Assembly: GCF_036014115.1 (NCBI RefSeq)
Contig: NZ_CP107913.1
Coordinates: 9,504,501 to 9,568,500, forward strand
Length of the DNA: 64,000 nucleotides
Reading direction: 5' to 3'
Source of the DNA: Streptomyces sp. NBC_00448
GTDB taxonomy: Bacteria; Actinomycetota; Actinomycetes; Streptomycetales; Streptomycetaceae
The notes under the pieces: model-generated
Databases searched by the model: none
Seen by the model: only the letters and a program-made list of their open reading frames with translations
What the model was told of the DNA's origin: nothing
Program-made: the position numbers and the translations under genes
Part shown: one piece after another, positions 26,001-34,942 of the stretch
How the letters are laid out: every line of letters begins with the position of its first letter
Numbering within the stretch: position 1 is the first letter of the stretch

Positions 26001-27635
26001 ATGCCACACGCGAGAAGAGGTTCCCGGGGCAGGTGTTGGCTGCCGATCGGTGCGGCCGTGGCGGCCGCGGCCCTGTGGTGGTCGGTTCCCACCAACGGCT
26101 GGGGCGCCGGCGCCACGGCCGCCACGCCGGCCGTGTCCGCCGCGCCCGCCGCGTCCGTCGTGGACACCGGCGGTTCGGTCCTGTCGCACCGCGACTCCGC
26201 CGACACCGGCGCCGTCGGCGTCACCTTCGGCTTCGAGGACCGGACGATCGCGGGCGGCCCCTACACCAACCAGAGCAACCAGATCTACAACCTCCCGATG
26301 TACGACGCCACGACGGGCTCGTCCGGCGACTTCTGGCTGGACTACGTCGAGGAACTGGTCTCCGCCGGCGTCGACTTCGTCGCGGTAGACACCCGCGGGT
26401 ACGTGCCCGGCAGTTCCGTGCCCAACGAGGGCGGGGACCCGCGCGCGCTGACCGGGCTGGTGAGCGCGATCAACCAGGCGGGTGCCGCGAGCAAGCTCAA
26501 GATCGCCGCGTTCGACGACACCCCGGCGTCGATGACGGACAAGAAGAACCAGGTCAAGCACAACGCCGGCGGCTACTCGCCGCCGTTCGACATGGGCGAC
26601 AAGACCGGTGCGGGGGAGGGCGGTTACCAGTACCTGTGGGACAACGACCTCAAGGCGTTCTACCAGGCCGTCCCCGACAACCTGCTCTACAAGGTGAACG
26701 GCCAGCCGCTGGTCTACCTGTGGTCGGACAACGACTTCGCCTTCACCGACCAGGGCAACGGCAACTCCGCCAACCTGCTCACGTACGTGCGCTCGCAGGC
26801 CCAGTCGCAGTTCAACGAGAACCCCTACTTCGTCGTCGACCAGTCCTGGATCACCAACGACTCGGCCGTCTCCTCGGTCGCAGGCGGGCAGGACGGCTGG
26901 TTCGGTGTCCCGAGCCCGACCTACACCAACATGACGCTGAACGGAGCGACCTTCGGCGCCACCGTGCCGAGCTTCCACTTCGTCAGCGGGTCGAGCAACA
27001 TGGTCATCGACCCCGACCACGGGCGGACGTTCGTCGACGACCTGGCCAGGACCGTCGGCAACAACGACCTCGTCACCCTGGTCGAGGGCTTCACCGACTG
27101 GTCCGAGAACGCCGCGATATGGCGCACCGAAGACGCTCCCTACGCCACCACCCAGCGCGACTACCCCAACCAGGACATCAACATCCTGCGGCGCTACTCC
27201 AGGGCGCCGTTCCCGGCCACGCTGACCGTGCAGGCCGAGAGCGCCGACAGCGTCAGCGACACCACGCCCACCAACACCCTCGGCACGTACCGGGACGACG
27301 CCCTCGACGTCGAGAAGACCAGCGACTCGGGCGGCGGTTGGGACGCGGGCGCCATCGCCACCGGTGAATGGGAGCAGTGGAACGAGGTCCCGATGCAGGG
27401 CACCGAGGACCTGAAGGTGCGGGTCGCCAGCCCGTTGACCGGAGCGCAACTGCGCTTCGTGGTCGACGGCGTGGCCGGACCGACGATCAACGTGCCCACC
27501 ACCGGCGGCTGGCAGACCTGGCAGACCATCGACGCCGGCACGTTCCAGTTCGACGCGGGCACCTCCCACACGGTCAAGCTCGAATACGTCAACGGCGGCC
27601 TCAACGTGAACTGGTGGCAAGCAGTCCACTCGTAG
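26001..27635 (+). CDS. Secreted DUF5010-type protein with C-terminal carbohydrate-binding-like domain
   Basis: ATG 26001 follows GAGGAAGGA and opens a 544-aa protein with a basic N-terminus and a hydrophobic signal segment (about residues 14-28). Residues 65-400 form a putative TIM-barrel-like domain (Gly-Val-Asp-Phe-Val-Ala-Val-Asp-Thr-Arg, Tyr-Leu-Trp-Ser-Asp-Asn-Asp) resembling DUF5010 and GH99-related proteins. Residues about 410-544 form a beta-rich domain with Gly-Glu-Trp-Glu-Gln-Trp and a final Asn-Trp-Trp-Gln-Ala, like CBM6/DUF5010-C modules. The protein is probably extracellular and acts on or binds a glycan, but no enzymatic activity is established for the family that I can name. 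It is monocistronic and divergent from the ROK regulator. Confidence 0.75.
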   Translation: MPHARRGSRGRCWLPIGAAVAAAALWWSVPTNGWGAGATAATPAVSAAPAASVVDTGGSVLSHRDSADTGAVGVTFGFEDRTIAGGPYTNQSNQIYNLPMYDATTGSSGDFWLDYVEELVSAGVDFVAVDTRGYVPGSSVPNEGGDPRALTGLVSAINQAGAASKLKIAAFDDTPASMTDKKNQVKHNAGGYSPPFDMGDKTGAGEGGYQYLWDNDLKAFYQAVPDNLLYKVNGQPLVYLWSDNDFAFTDQGNGNSANLLTYVRSQAQSQFNENPYFVVDQSWITNDSAVSSVAGGQDGWFGVPSPTYTNMTLNGATFGATVPSFHFVSGSSNMVIDPDHGRTFVDDLARTVGNNDLVTLVEGFTDWSENAAIWRTEDAPYATTQRDYPNQDINILRRYSRAPFPATLTVQAESADSVSDTTPTNTLGTYRDDALDVEKTSDSGGGWDAGAIATGEWEQWNEVPMQGTEDLKVRVASPLTGAQLRFVVDGVAGPTINVPTTGGWQTWQTIDAGTFQFDAGTSHTVKLEYVNGGLNVNWWQAVHS

Positions 27636-27714
27636 ACCCGGCGCAGGGAAGGGAGTGGGGCATGAGCCGGACGCCATGCCCCGCTCCGGCGCGCGCGGGA
27701 CCATCCGGAAACGC

Positions 27715-28023
27715 GTCGCGAACGTGCGGATGAACCCCGGGGCGGCCGTCCACGACACCGACAACAAGACCGGCGGCCGGGTCGTGGCCGGGGGCACCAG
27801 CGCCGCGTCGCCGTTCCTCGCCGGAGCGACAGCCGTGGCCGGGAACCCCGCGGCCTTCCCCGACGCCTCCTCGTTCTACATCGCCACCACCGGTCCGAAC
27901 GACGTGACCACCGGCAGCAACGTCACCTCCACCGACTGCGGCGGGGGCTACCCGTGCACGGCCGGCCCCGGCTACGACGGACCCACCGGCAACGGCACCC
28001 CGCTGGGAACCGCGGCCCTCTGA
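27715..28023 (+). pseudogene. 3' remnant of a secreted serine peptidase (S53/S8 type)
   Basis: About 100 codons read like the C-terminal end of an extracellular serine peptidase. They include the catalytic-serine motif Gly-Gly-Thr-Ser-Ala-Ala-Ser-Pro, then a Asn-Asp-Val-Thr-x-Gly-Ser-Asn stretch, a Cys pair and Gly-Tyr-Asp-Gly-Pro-Thr-Gly-x-Gly-Thr-Pro at the end. The propeptide and the rest of the catalytic domain are missing, and the upstream 80 bp do not continue the homology. It is therefore read as a decayed fragment rather than a small gene. It is distinct from the intact sedolisin at 18020. Confidence 0.75.
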
Positions 28024-28035
28024 CGCCCCGTGCGT

Positions 28036-28074
28036 TCCCGCGGCCACCGGCCGAACCGGCCCCCGGCCGCGGGA
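28036..28074. terminator. Hairpin between the convergent peptidase remnant and beta-propeller gene
   Basis: Ten-base perfect arms, TCCCGCGGCC at 28036-28045 and its complement at 28065-28074, surround a 19-base loop that can itself pair partly. The position between convergent reading frames suits a bidirectional terminator. Confidence 0.6.
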
Positions 28075-28126
28075 GCGCGCCACGACCGGCGCCGCACGCG
28101 CCCCCGCATCCGCACCCCCAGTGGGG

Positions 28127-29392
28127 TCACTGCGCCAGAACGAGCAGATCGTCGTTGGTGCCGGCGAACATCCCGGTCCACTGGACGGCCACCACGCCGT
28201 CGACGGCCTGCCAGGGCGTCAGCGCGGCGAAGGTGTCACCGGTCTCGCCCGACGCGGGCCGGACCGGAGGCAGCCGCGTGGAGTGGAGCTGCCGCCCGGT
28301 CCGGGCGTCGAGGACCAGCAGGTCCGAGGCCGCGGCCTCGGGTGTCCCGCTCCTCGGCAGCAGGGGCTGCTGGACGACGTACACGCGGCCGTCCTCGATC
28401 AGCGGCGGCCCGAGCCGGGTGTCCTTCGCCGGGCGGCGCGTCCAGTGCTTCGTACGGTCGGCGACGTCGTAGGCCACCAGCGTGCCGTCGGAGGACCCGG
28501 CGGTGTTGTCGGCGCACAGCATGATCCCGTCGCCGGCCGCCTCCGTGGGGTGGAGCGCGGGGACCGGCCAGGTGGTGACCCGCGGCGTGCGGCCCGAGAC
28601 GTCCACCACCGCGCCGATCCCGTCCCCGGTCCACAGCGACGTCACCAGGGTGTGGTCGTCGACCGGTCGCAGCCGGTTCAGCCCGCTGTCCACCTTCCAG
28701 CGGACCGTGCCGCCGCGGGTGTCGAACGCGATCAGCGGCAGCTCGTCGTCGGCCTTGCCCGTCCCGGCGCACTCCGCCCGAGCCACCACCGCGCCGCGCA
28801 TCGCGAACACCCCGCCCGAGCTGAGCCGGCAGCCCTTCGGGACGGCGCCGCGCCACACCCTCTTCCCGCTGTCCTCGGCGAACGCCGTGATCGCGTCCCT
28901 GCTCTCCACGACCACCAGCCCGCTCACCACATCGAGCGCGGCGAACGTGCCGGAGGACCCGGCGGGCTCGCCGTAGACCGCCTTCGCGTGCCAGCGCGGC
29001 TTCCCGGTCCTGACGTCGGTCCCGACGACCGTCCCGTCCTTCCACCAGGTGGCGACGGTGTCACCGCTGCCGGTGAAGCCGACCGTGCCCAACTCGGTGC
29101 CGGAACGGCCGTAGTGCCAGTACTCCTTGCCGGTGCGCAGGTCGTGCGCGGCGATGCCGTCGTCCGTCTCGTCGACGGACAGCCCGCCGTCGACGCCGTA
29201 CGACTGCGAGGTCCGCCGCAGCACCCGGTCCGGCGCGGCCGGCGCCCCACTGCCCAGCGCCGTCGGGAACGCCCCCTGCGCGCCGCCGACATGCTCGTGA
29301 TACGGGTTCCCCGCACGCAGCACCAGCCAGCCGCCCACGGCCAGCGCGGCCACCACCGCGGCCACGACCGTGCCCAGAGCTCTCCTGTCCAT
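28127..29392 (-). CDS. Membrane-anchored PQQ-like beta-propeller protein
   Basis: A 421-aa protein with one N-terminal hydrophobic helix (about residues 7-26) and an extracytoplasmic part built from beta-propeller blades. Recurrent blade motifs are seen, such as Asp-Leu-Arg-Thr-Gly-Lys-x-x-Trp, Asp-Val-Arg-Thr-Gly-Lys-Pro-Arg-Trp, Phe-Asp-Thr-Arg-Gly-Gly-x-Val-Arg-Trp and Leu-Asp-Ala-Arg-Thr-Gly-Arg-Gln. These match the PQQ/quinoprotein alcohol-dehydrogenase-like repeat. No PQQ-dehydrogenase active-site signature is obvious, so this is more likely a binding or scaffolding domain than an enzyme. The gene stands alone, and its role is unknown. Confidence 0.85.
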   Translation of the reverse strand: MDRRALGTVVAAVVAALAVGGWLVLRAGNPYHEHVGGAQGAFPTALGSGAPAAPDRVLRRTSQSYGVDGGLSVDETDDGIAAHDLRTGKEYWHYGRSGTELGTVGFTGSGDTVATWWKDGTVVGTDVRTGKPRWHAKAVYGEPAGSSGTFAALDVVSGLVVVESRDAITAFAEDSGKRVWRGAVPKGCRLSSGGVFAMRGAVVARAECAGTGKADDELPLIAFDTRGGTVRWKVDSGLNRLRPVDDHTLVTSLWTGDGIGAVVDVSGRTPRVTTWPVPALHPTEAAGDGIMLCADNTAGSSDGTLVAYDVADRTKHWTRRPAKDTRLGPPLIEDGRVYVVQQPLLPRSGTPEAAASDLLVLDARTGRQLHSTRLPPVRPASGETGDTFAALTPWQAVDGVVAVQWTGMFAGTNDDLLVLAQ

Positions 29393-29548
29393 CCTGCCCC
29401 CCTCGTCCCGACGAATCCGGCCAGCCTACGAGACCGGCCCCGCGCCCGGGCCCCGGCGTCGCCATCCGCGGCAGCCCGCGCGGTTCGGCTCCGCCGTGAA
29501 TGCGCCGCCGGGCGATCGGCCTTGCCCAGGACGCCGCCGCACCGGCCG

Positions 29549-30367
29549 CTAACGCACGTGCCCGGAGCGGCGGTCGCCGCCCTGCCGGACCGTCTTCGCG
29601 TCGTCCCGGAGCACCCGCTGGTACTGGCCGGGTGTCTGCCCGACGAGCGCGGTGAACGCGGTGATGAAGGCGCTCGGGTTCGCCCATCCGCAGGCGGTGG
29701 CGGTGTGGATGACCGAGACGTCGGCGGCGAGCAGCAGAAGCGCGTGGTGCACGCGAAGCTGGGTGCGCCACTGGGGGAAGCTCATTCCGGTCTCCTGCTG
29801 GAAGAGCCGGCTGAGCGTGCGTTCGCTGGCGCCGACCCGGTGCCCGAGCTCGCCGAGCGTCAGAGGGCTCGACATGCCCTCCTCCACGAGGGCGACGACG
29901 GCGCGGAGCCGGTCGTCGTGCGGCTCCGGAAGGTGCAGCGGTTGTTCGGGCGCGGTGGCGACGTCGTCGATGACGACCCGGCGCAGCCGCGAGCGCGCCC
30001 CCGCGGAACGCTGCTCGGAGCCGGTCAGCGCCAGGGCGGCCTCACGCGCCAGCGGCGTCATGACCAGCACCGCGGGATGCGCCGGCAGCAGGGCGGCCAG
30101 GCTCGGCGCCAGGAAGACGATCCGCATGTCGGTCTGGCCGTGCGCGCGGTGCTGGTGCGCGAAGCCCGCGGGAATCCACACCACCCGGTTCGACGGGGCG
30201 ATCCACGAACCCACCGAGGTGACGAGCGAGAGCACGCCCGTCGCGGGGTACACCAGGTGCCCGCGGGTGTGGGTGTGCTCGGGGGTGCGCTCGTCGTGCC
30301 CGAGCAGGAGGACGTGTTCGCGCAGGACCTGGTCGAGCGGCATCGGCGCGTGGCGGGTTTTGGGCAT
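29549..30367 (-). CDS. AraC-family transcriptional regulator
   Basis: The 272-aa protein has an N-terminal cupin-like sensor (His-Thr-His-Thr-Arg-Gly and Trp-Ile-Pro-Ala-Gly-x-x-His motifs in the first 80 residues). A C-terminal pair of helix-turn-helix motifs follows (Thr-Leu-Gly-Glu-Leu-Gly-x-x-Val-Gly-Ala-Ser-Glu-Arg-Thr, then Gly-Trp-Ala-Asn-Pro-Ser-Ala-Phe). It is divergent from an MFS gene across 140 bp, and this type of cupin-AraC regulator commonly controls such a neighbouring transporter. The ligand is unknown. Confidence 0.92.
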   Translation of the reverse strand: MPKTRHAPMPLDQVLREHVLLLGHDERTPEHTHTRGHLVYPATGVLSLVTSVGSWIAPSNRVVWIPAGFAHQHRAHGQTDMRIVFLAPSLAALLPAHPAVLVMTPLAREAALALTGSEQRSAGARSRLRRVVIDDVATAPEQPLHLPEPHDDRLRAVVALVEEGMSSPLTLGELGHRVGASERTLSRLFQQETGMSFPQWRTQLRVHHALLLLAADVSVIHTATACGWANPSAFITAFTALVGQTPGQYQRVLRDDAKTVRQGGDRRSGHVR

Positions 30368-30507
30368 CTTTCGTCAGGTTATCAGTTGGTCGCCCCGGGG
30401 GCGCTCGGATGGACTGGAGCCGTAGCCCAGCGCCACCCACGTGGCGGCCGACCTCGGGCTACGCCCAGGAACGCCCCGGCCGACCGGGGGCCGAAAGGAC
30501 AGCCCAG

Positions 30508-31815
30508 ATGACCCGTCTCCTCCAAGAACCGCCGCCCCGGACCCGGCCCGGCACCAGCGCCCGCGGCAGGCTCGGCGCCGTCCTGTCGGCCGTGGGCCTG
30601 CTGACGGCCGCGTTCAACCTGCGCATCGGTGTCGCCTCGGTCAGCCCGGTGCTGTCGGACATCAAGGCGGACCTCGGCCTGTCCGAGGTCGTCGTCAGCC
30701 TCCTCACCACCATCCCCGTCGTCGCCTTCGGCGCCTTCGCCTTCGTCACCCCGGCGCTGAGCCGCCGCCTCGGCCTGCACCGGCTGCTCGGAGCGACGAT
30801 GGTCGCGCTGGCCGCCGGTATCGCGCTGCGGCTCCAGCCCAGCCTCGCCGGGCTCTTCGCCGGCACCGTCGTCATCGGTGCGGCGATCGCGATCGCCAAC
30901 GTGATCATGCCGGCCGTGATCAAGCGGGACTTCTCGCACCGCCTCGGCCTGATGATGGGCCTGTACTCGACCGCGCTGTCCGCCGGCGCCGCCCTCGCCT
31001 CGGGCGTCACGGTGCCGCTGCTCTCCCTGGTCGGCGGCGGTTGGCGCCCCACGCTGGGGCTGTGGGCGATCCCCGCCGTGCTCGCCTTCCTCGTCCTCGT
31101 CCCGCAGTTGCGGCACGCCCCCGTCCGCGACCGCCGGACCCGCGACGTCGCCGATGCCCCGTCGGCCGCCGGCGAGCCCTCCGTCCGCGTCCTGCTCCGC
31201 GATCCGGTCGCCCTCGCCGTGACCGCGCTCATGGGTCTGCAGAGCATGAGCTACTACGCGGCCCTGACCTGGGTCCCCACCCTGTTCCAGGACGCGGGCA
31301 TGGACGCGCACGCGGCCGGCTGGATGCTGTCGTACTCGGCCTTCCCCGCCATCGCCGTCTCGCTCGTGGCGCCCTCGATCGCCCGGTGGGCACGTCCGAC
31401 GTGGCTTCCGGTCGCGGTCGCCGCCGTGCTGACCGGTGCCGCCTTCGGCGGGCTCGCCGTGGCCCCCCTGCCGGCGGCGTACCTGTGGATGACCATGCTC
31501 GGGCTCGGCCAGGGGGCTTCCCTCAGCCTCGCCCTCACCTACATCGTCCGGCGCTCGCCCGATGCCCGGCACACCGGCCACGTCTCGATGATGGCCCAGG
31601 GGCTCGGCTACCTCCTGGCCGGCCTCGGCCCCATCGGCCTCGGCGCCCTGCACTCCGCGACCGGGGGGTGGAGCATGCCGCTCATGGCGCTCGTCGGCCT
31701 GCTCGTCCTGCAACTGGGGGCCGGAGTGCTCGCGAGCCGCGAACGCCACGTGCTGGACGGCTCCGTGCCGGGCGGCCACGCGCCGGGCGGTCACTCGCCC
31801 GGCGGTCGCGGCTGA
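30508..31815 (+). CDS. MFS transporter, CynX/NimT-like
   Basis: ATG 30508 is ten bases after GAAAGGA and precedes a 435-aa protein with about 12 membrane helices. The start of helix 1 (Ala-Phe-Asn-Leu-Arg-Ile-Gly-Val-Ala-Ser-Val-Ser-Pro-Val) is characteristic of the cyanate/2-nitroimidazole transporter (CynX/NimT) group. A basic central loop with Arg-Asp-Arg-Arg-Thr-Arg separates the halves. The His/Gly/Pro tail is disordered. Transport of small organic anions or drug efflux is likely from family membership. No cyanase gene is nearby. Control by the divergent AraC protein is expected. Confidence 0.88.
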   Translation: MTRLLQEPPPRTRPGTSARGRLGAVLSAVGLLTAAFNLRIGVASVSPVLSDIKADLGLSEVVVSLLTTIPVVAFGAFAFVTPALSRRLGLHRLLGATMVALAAGIALRLQPSLAGLFAGTVVIGAAIAIANVIMPAVIKRDFSHRLGLMMGLYSTALSAGAALASGVTVPLLSLVGGGWRPTLGLWAIPAVLAFLVLVPQLRHAPVRDRRTRDVADAPSAAGEPSVRVLLRDPVALAVTALMGLQSMSYYAALTWVPTLFQDAGMDAHAAGWMLSYSAFPAIAVSLVAPSIARWARPTWLPVAVAAVLTGAAFGGLAVAPLPAAYLWMTMLGLGQGASLSLALTYIVRRSPDARHTGHVSMMAQGLGYLLAGLGPIGLGALHSATGGWSMPLMALVGLLVLQLGAGVLASRERHVLDGSVPGGHAPGGHSPGGRG

Positions 31816-31843
31816 CCGGAAGACCCGCCGGGGCGGCCCGCGT

Positions 31844-33268
31844 TCAGGTGCCCGGCGGCGGCTCGAATGCGGTCGCGAGCGACCCCGGGGTCACCGGAGT
31901 GCGCTGGCCGCTGCCGGTCACGGGGAGGCGGGCGCCGTCGAGGGCGGGGTCGACGTAGCGGGCGAACCACTCGTCCAGGCGGGCCGCCAACTCCGCGCGG
32001 GTCTGCGCGTGCTCGGGCGAGTCGGCGAGGTTGTGCTCCTCGCCGGGGTCGGCGGTGAGGTCGTACAACTCGTGCGGGCCGTGCGGGTAGCGGTGCACGT
32101 ACTTCCGGTCCCTGGTGCGGATCATGCGGACCGGACCGTACTCGTCGTAGACGACCACGCGGTCATGGCCGGAGACGTGGTCGGCGTCACCGAGCAGGCG
32201 GGCGAAGGAACGGCCCGGCAGCTGGGGGTCGGGGGTGTGGTCCAGGCCGAGGTGGTCGACGAGGGTGGGCAGGACGTCGTACTGCGACAGCAGGGCGTCG
32301 CAGACGCGCCCGCCGGGGATGCGGCCCGGCTGCGCCGCGATGAAGGGCACCAGCACCGAGCTGTCGTACATGTTCTGGGGGAAGGTGCCGTTGCCCTTCC
32401 CCCAGATGCCGTGGTGGCCGGCGTTGAAGCCGTTGTCGCTGGTGAAGACCACCAGCGTCGAACCGGTGAGGCCGAGCGCGTCGAGCCGGTCCAGGACCCG
32501 GCCGATGGCGGCGTCCATCGCGGTGGTCGCCGCGAAGTAGCCGATGAGCGCCTGCCGGGTGTCGCTCTCGCCGCCGACCGGGGCGCCGTCCTCGTCGAGC
32601 GGCTGCCAGGGGTGCGGCGGGCCCTGGGGGCAGGTCTCGAAGGCGCAGTCCTCGTACAACTCGGTGTACTGGCTGGGGTGTTGACCCTTCCAGGGCTTGT
32701 GCGGCGCGGTGAAGTGCAGCGAGAGGTGGAAGGGCTCGGGGCGCTCCGCCTCGGCGACGAGGAACCGTTCGGCGTCCGCGGCGAGGGCGTCGGTGAGGTA
32801 GTCGGGCTCCTCGGTGCGGACCCCGTCGCGGTACATCGGCGCCCCGCGGTACGGGCCGCCGCCGCTCTCGTGGGCGTACCAGTGGACGAAGCCGGGGCGG
32901 GGCTTGTCGTTGGCGCCGAGGTGCCATTTGCCGCTGAGGCCGAGCCGGTAGCCGGCGTCGGCGAGCAGGTCGGTGAAGAGGGTCCGGCCGGCCAGGAAGT
33001 CGACGCCCGTGCGGCCGGCGTGGTGGTAGGAGAGCCAGTCGTGGACGCCGTGCTGGGAGGGCAGTTGGCCGGTGAACAGGGAGGCGCGGGCCGGTGAGCA
33101 GACCGGCGAGGTGCAGAAGAAGCGGTCGAGCAGAACGCCGCTCGCCGCCAGGGCGTCCAGCCGCGGGGTGTGGATCTCGTGGTTGCCGGCGCAGCCCATG
33201 GCCCAGGGGCCCTGATCGTCGGAGAGGATCAGCAGCACGTTGGGACGGTCCGGATCGTGGCTTGCCAT
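31844..33268 (-). CDS. Sulfatase (formylglycine-dependent), polysaccharide utilisation locus
   Basis: ATG 33268 is preceded by CAGGGAG and gives a 474-aa cytoplasmic-looking protein without signal peptide. Asp17-Asp18 near the N-terminus are metal ligands. Cys57 in Cys-Ser-Pro-Ala-Arg is the residue converted to formylglycine, and Thr-Ser-Asp-Asn-Gly-Phe supplies further metal ligands. The length is normal for S1 sulfatases. It is divergent from a sugar ABC transporter operon that ends in a PL8 lyase, so desulfation of imported oligosaccharides, for example unsaturated chondroitin disaccharides, is likely. The lack of a signal peptide agrees with cytoplasmic action after uptake. Choline-sulfatase-like activity is an alternative. 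Confidence 0.9.
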   Translation of the reverse strand: MASHDPDRPNVLLILSDDQGPWAMGCAGNHEIHTPRLDALAASGVLLDRFFCTSPVCSPARASLFTGQLPSQHGVHDWLSYHHAGRTGVDFLAGRTLFTDLLADAGYRLGLSGKWHLGANDKPRPGFVHWYAHESGGGPYRGAPMYRDGVRTEEPDYLTDALAADAERFLVAEAERPEPFHLSLHFTAPHKPWKGQHPSQYTELYEDCAFETCPQGPPHPWQPLDEDGAPVGGESDTRQALIGYFAATTAMDAAIGRVLDRLDALGLTGSTLVVFTSDNGFNAGHHGIWGKGNGTFPQNMYDSSVLVPFIAAQPGRIPGGRVCDALLSQYDVLPTLVDHLGLDHTPDPQLPGRSFARLLGDADHVSGHDRVVVYDEYGPVRMIRTRDRKYVHRYPHGPHELYDLTADPGEEHNLADSPEHAQTRAELAARLDEWFARYVDPALDGARLPVTGSGQRTPVTPGSLATAFEPPPGT

Positions 33269-33589
33269 GGGTCTCCCTGGGCGTGATGCGTGATACGTGG
33301 GTGCGGGTGTGGCCGCGGCTGAGGCTGCGAGGTGGAACCGGCCCGCGGGTGCCTCACATGCTCGGTGCCGACGTCCTGACGAGTCAATCGCTCTGAGGGT
33401 ATGAATCACCGATGACTTTCCCGGGGGTTCACTCGGCGGATCGACACATTGCTGCAACATTTCCGGTGATCCGCCGAGTCATCCGTAATTCATACCCTCA
33501 AAGACCGCTTGATCCGTCCGATGACTTGCGGCAATCATATGGCCACGCCTTCCCCGACCCAGGGTCACCGCCACCCGAGGAGTGCAGGT
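33269..33589. promoter_or_regulatory. Divergent promoter region of the sulfatase and ABC transporter operon
   Basis: This 321-bp region contains no gene. Its AT-richer core (about 33380-33540) carries two nested inverted repeats, annotated separately, that put near-identical sequence in opposite orientation on the two sides. This suits one regulator controlling both directions. The GntR/LacI-type protein encoded in the operon is the obvious candidate. Confidence 0.7.
33394..33500. repeat. Nested inverted repeats (24-bp outer, 12-bp inner arms), putative operators
   Basis: The outer arms 33394-33417 and 33477-33500 match in reverse complement at 22 of 24 positions, with a perfect 13-base end TGAGGGTATGAAT. 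Similarity continues more weakly outward. The inner arms ACTCGGCGGATC (33431-33442) and its complement (33468-33479) are perfect. The two symmetry centres are 8 bp apart. Mirror-image promoters or operators for the sulfatase and the ABC operon are the simplest reading. Confidence 0.8.
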
Positions 33590-34942
33590 ATGTCCGCTGT
33601 CCGACAGTCCACGGCCGCCGCAGAGTCCGGCCGTCCACTCTCCCGCCGTGCCGTTCTCGGCGCGGCGCTCGCCGCGGCGGCCGGACTGACCGCCGCCTGC
33701 GGGTCGAACTCGTCGTCGGGCGGGGGCGGCGCGTCCTCGTTCACCTACTGGTCGATGTGGAAGCAGAACGAACCCCAGGCCAAGGTGCTCCAGGCCGCGA
33801 TCGCGCAGTTCACCAAGGACACCGGGATCAAGGTGAGCGTCCAGTGGAAGGGCCGCCAGGTCGTCCAGCAACTGGCGCCCACGCTCAACACCGGGAACGT
33901 CCCCGCCGACCTCGTCGACTCCGCCGACCGCTTCGCCTACGCCCAGCTCCAGGCCACCGGCCAGGCCCTCGACCTCACACCGGTCCTGGACCTGCCGATC
34001 CCCGGCGAGAGCGGCAACACCGTCGGCAGCGTCGTCCCCGCCAAGTACCACGGCCTCAGCACCACCGCCGGCACCCTGTGGCAGATCCCCTACGAGATCA
34101 TCACCACCCAGATCTGGTACGACGGCCATGCCCTCCCCGACGTCGCCGCTCGGCCTCCCGCCACCTGGGCGGAGTTCAGCGAACTGCTGGCCACCCGCAA
34201 GTCCGCGCGCGGCGGCGGCCCCCTCGCCCTCGACGCCGACGTCCCCGACTACGCCGCCTACTGGACGTACTACGCCGTCCTGCGCGGCCTGGGCCCCGGC
34301 GCCTTCGGCAAGGCCGCCGCCGACAAGAGCGGCGCGCTGCTGAAGGCGGACGGTTTCGTGGACGCGCTGCGCCACGTCGAGGACCTCGTCTCCGCGGACG
34401 ACTTCACCAAGGGGTACGACGGCTCCAAGTGGCCCGCCGTGCAGCAGAAGTGGGCCAAGGGCAAGTCCGACTTCCTGCTCCTGGGCACCTTCGCGCCCAG
34501 CGAGACGTCGACCTTCGCCTCCTCCGACTTCCGCTACCGCTCCTTCCCCTTCCCGGCCTTCGCCCAGGGCGGCGACACCTCCCAGGACATCTCCCTCATC
34601 GGCTTCTCCATACCGAAGAAGGCCAGGCACGCCGCCGCCGCGCAGAAGTTCATCGCCTACTTCCTTGCCAAGGAGCACCTCCAGGGCATCGCCACGCAGG
34701 CCAAGAACATCACCCCCCGCGCCGACATCGACGCCCCCGCCGAGCTGGCCGACGCGCAGAAGGCGCTCACCGCGGGCAACGCCGTCAAGACCCTGGACGG
34801 AGTGAAGGAGCCCGCCGCCGAGTGGTACACCAAGGTGTTCCTGCCGCTGAACACCAGCTTCCTCACCGGCCACCTCACCGCGACGTCCTTCGCCTCCAAG
34901 CTGGCCTCGAACTCCGCCTCCTACTGGAAGACGGCCTCGTGA
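33590..34942 (+). CDS. Sugar ABC transporter substrate-binding lipoprotein
   Basis: The start ATG 33590 follows GAGGAG; the longer frame upstream runs through the operator region and is not credible. The 450-aa protein begins with Ser-Arg-Arg-Ala-Val-Leu-Gly, a twin-arginine signal, and a lipobox ending at Cys37, so it is an exported lipoprotein. The mature part is a type I extracellular solute-binding protein (Phe-Thr-Tyr-Trp-Ser-Met-Trp near the start, Gln-Ile-Pro-Tyr-Glu in the middle). It should capture oligosaccharides released by the PL8 lyase. Its stop overlaps the next start by four bases. Confidence 0.93.
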   Translation: MSAVRQSTAAAESGRPLSRRAVLGAALAAAAGLTAACGSNSSSGGGGASSFTYWSMWKQNEPQAKVLQAAIAQFTKDTGIKVSVQWKGRQVVQQLAPTLNTGNVPADLVDSADRFAYAQLQATGQALDLTPVLDLPIPGESGNTVGSVVPAKYHGLSTTAGTLWQIPYEIITTQIWYDGHALPDVAARPPATWAEFSELLATRKSARGGGPLALDADVPDYAAYWTYYAVLRGLGPGAFGKAAADKSGALLKADGFVDALRHVEDLVSADDFTKGYDGSKWPAVQQKWAKGKSDFLLLGTFAPSETSTFASSDFRYRSFPFPAFAQGGDTSQDISLIGFSIPKKARHAAAAQKFIAYFLAKEHLQGIATQAKNITPRADIDAPAELADAQKALTAGNAVKTLDGVKEPAAEWYTKVFLPLNTSFLTGHLTATSFASKLASNSASYWKTAS

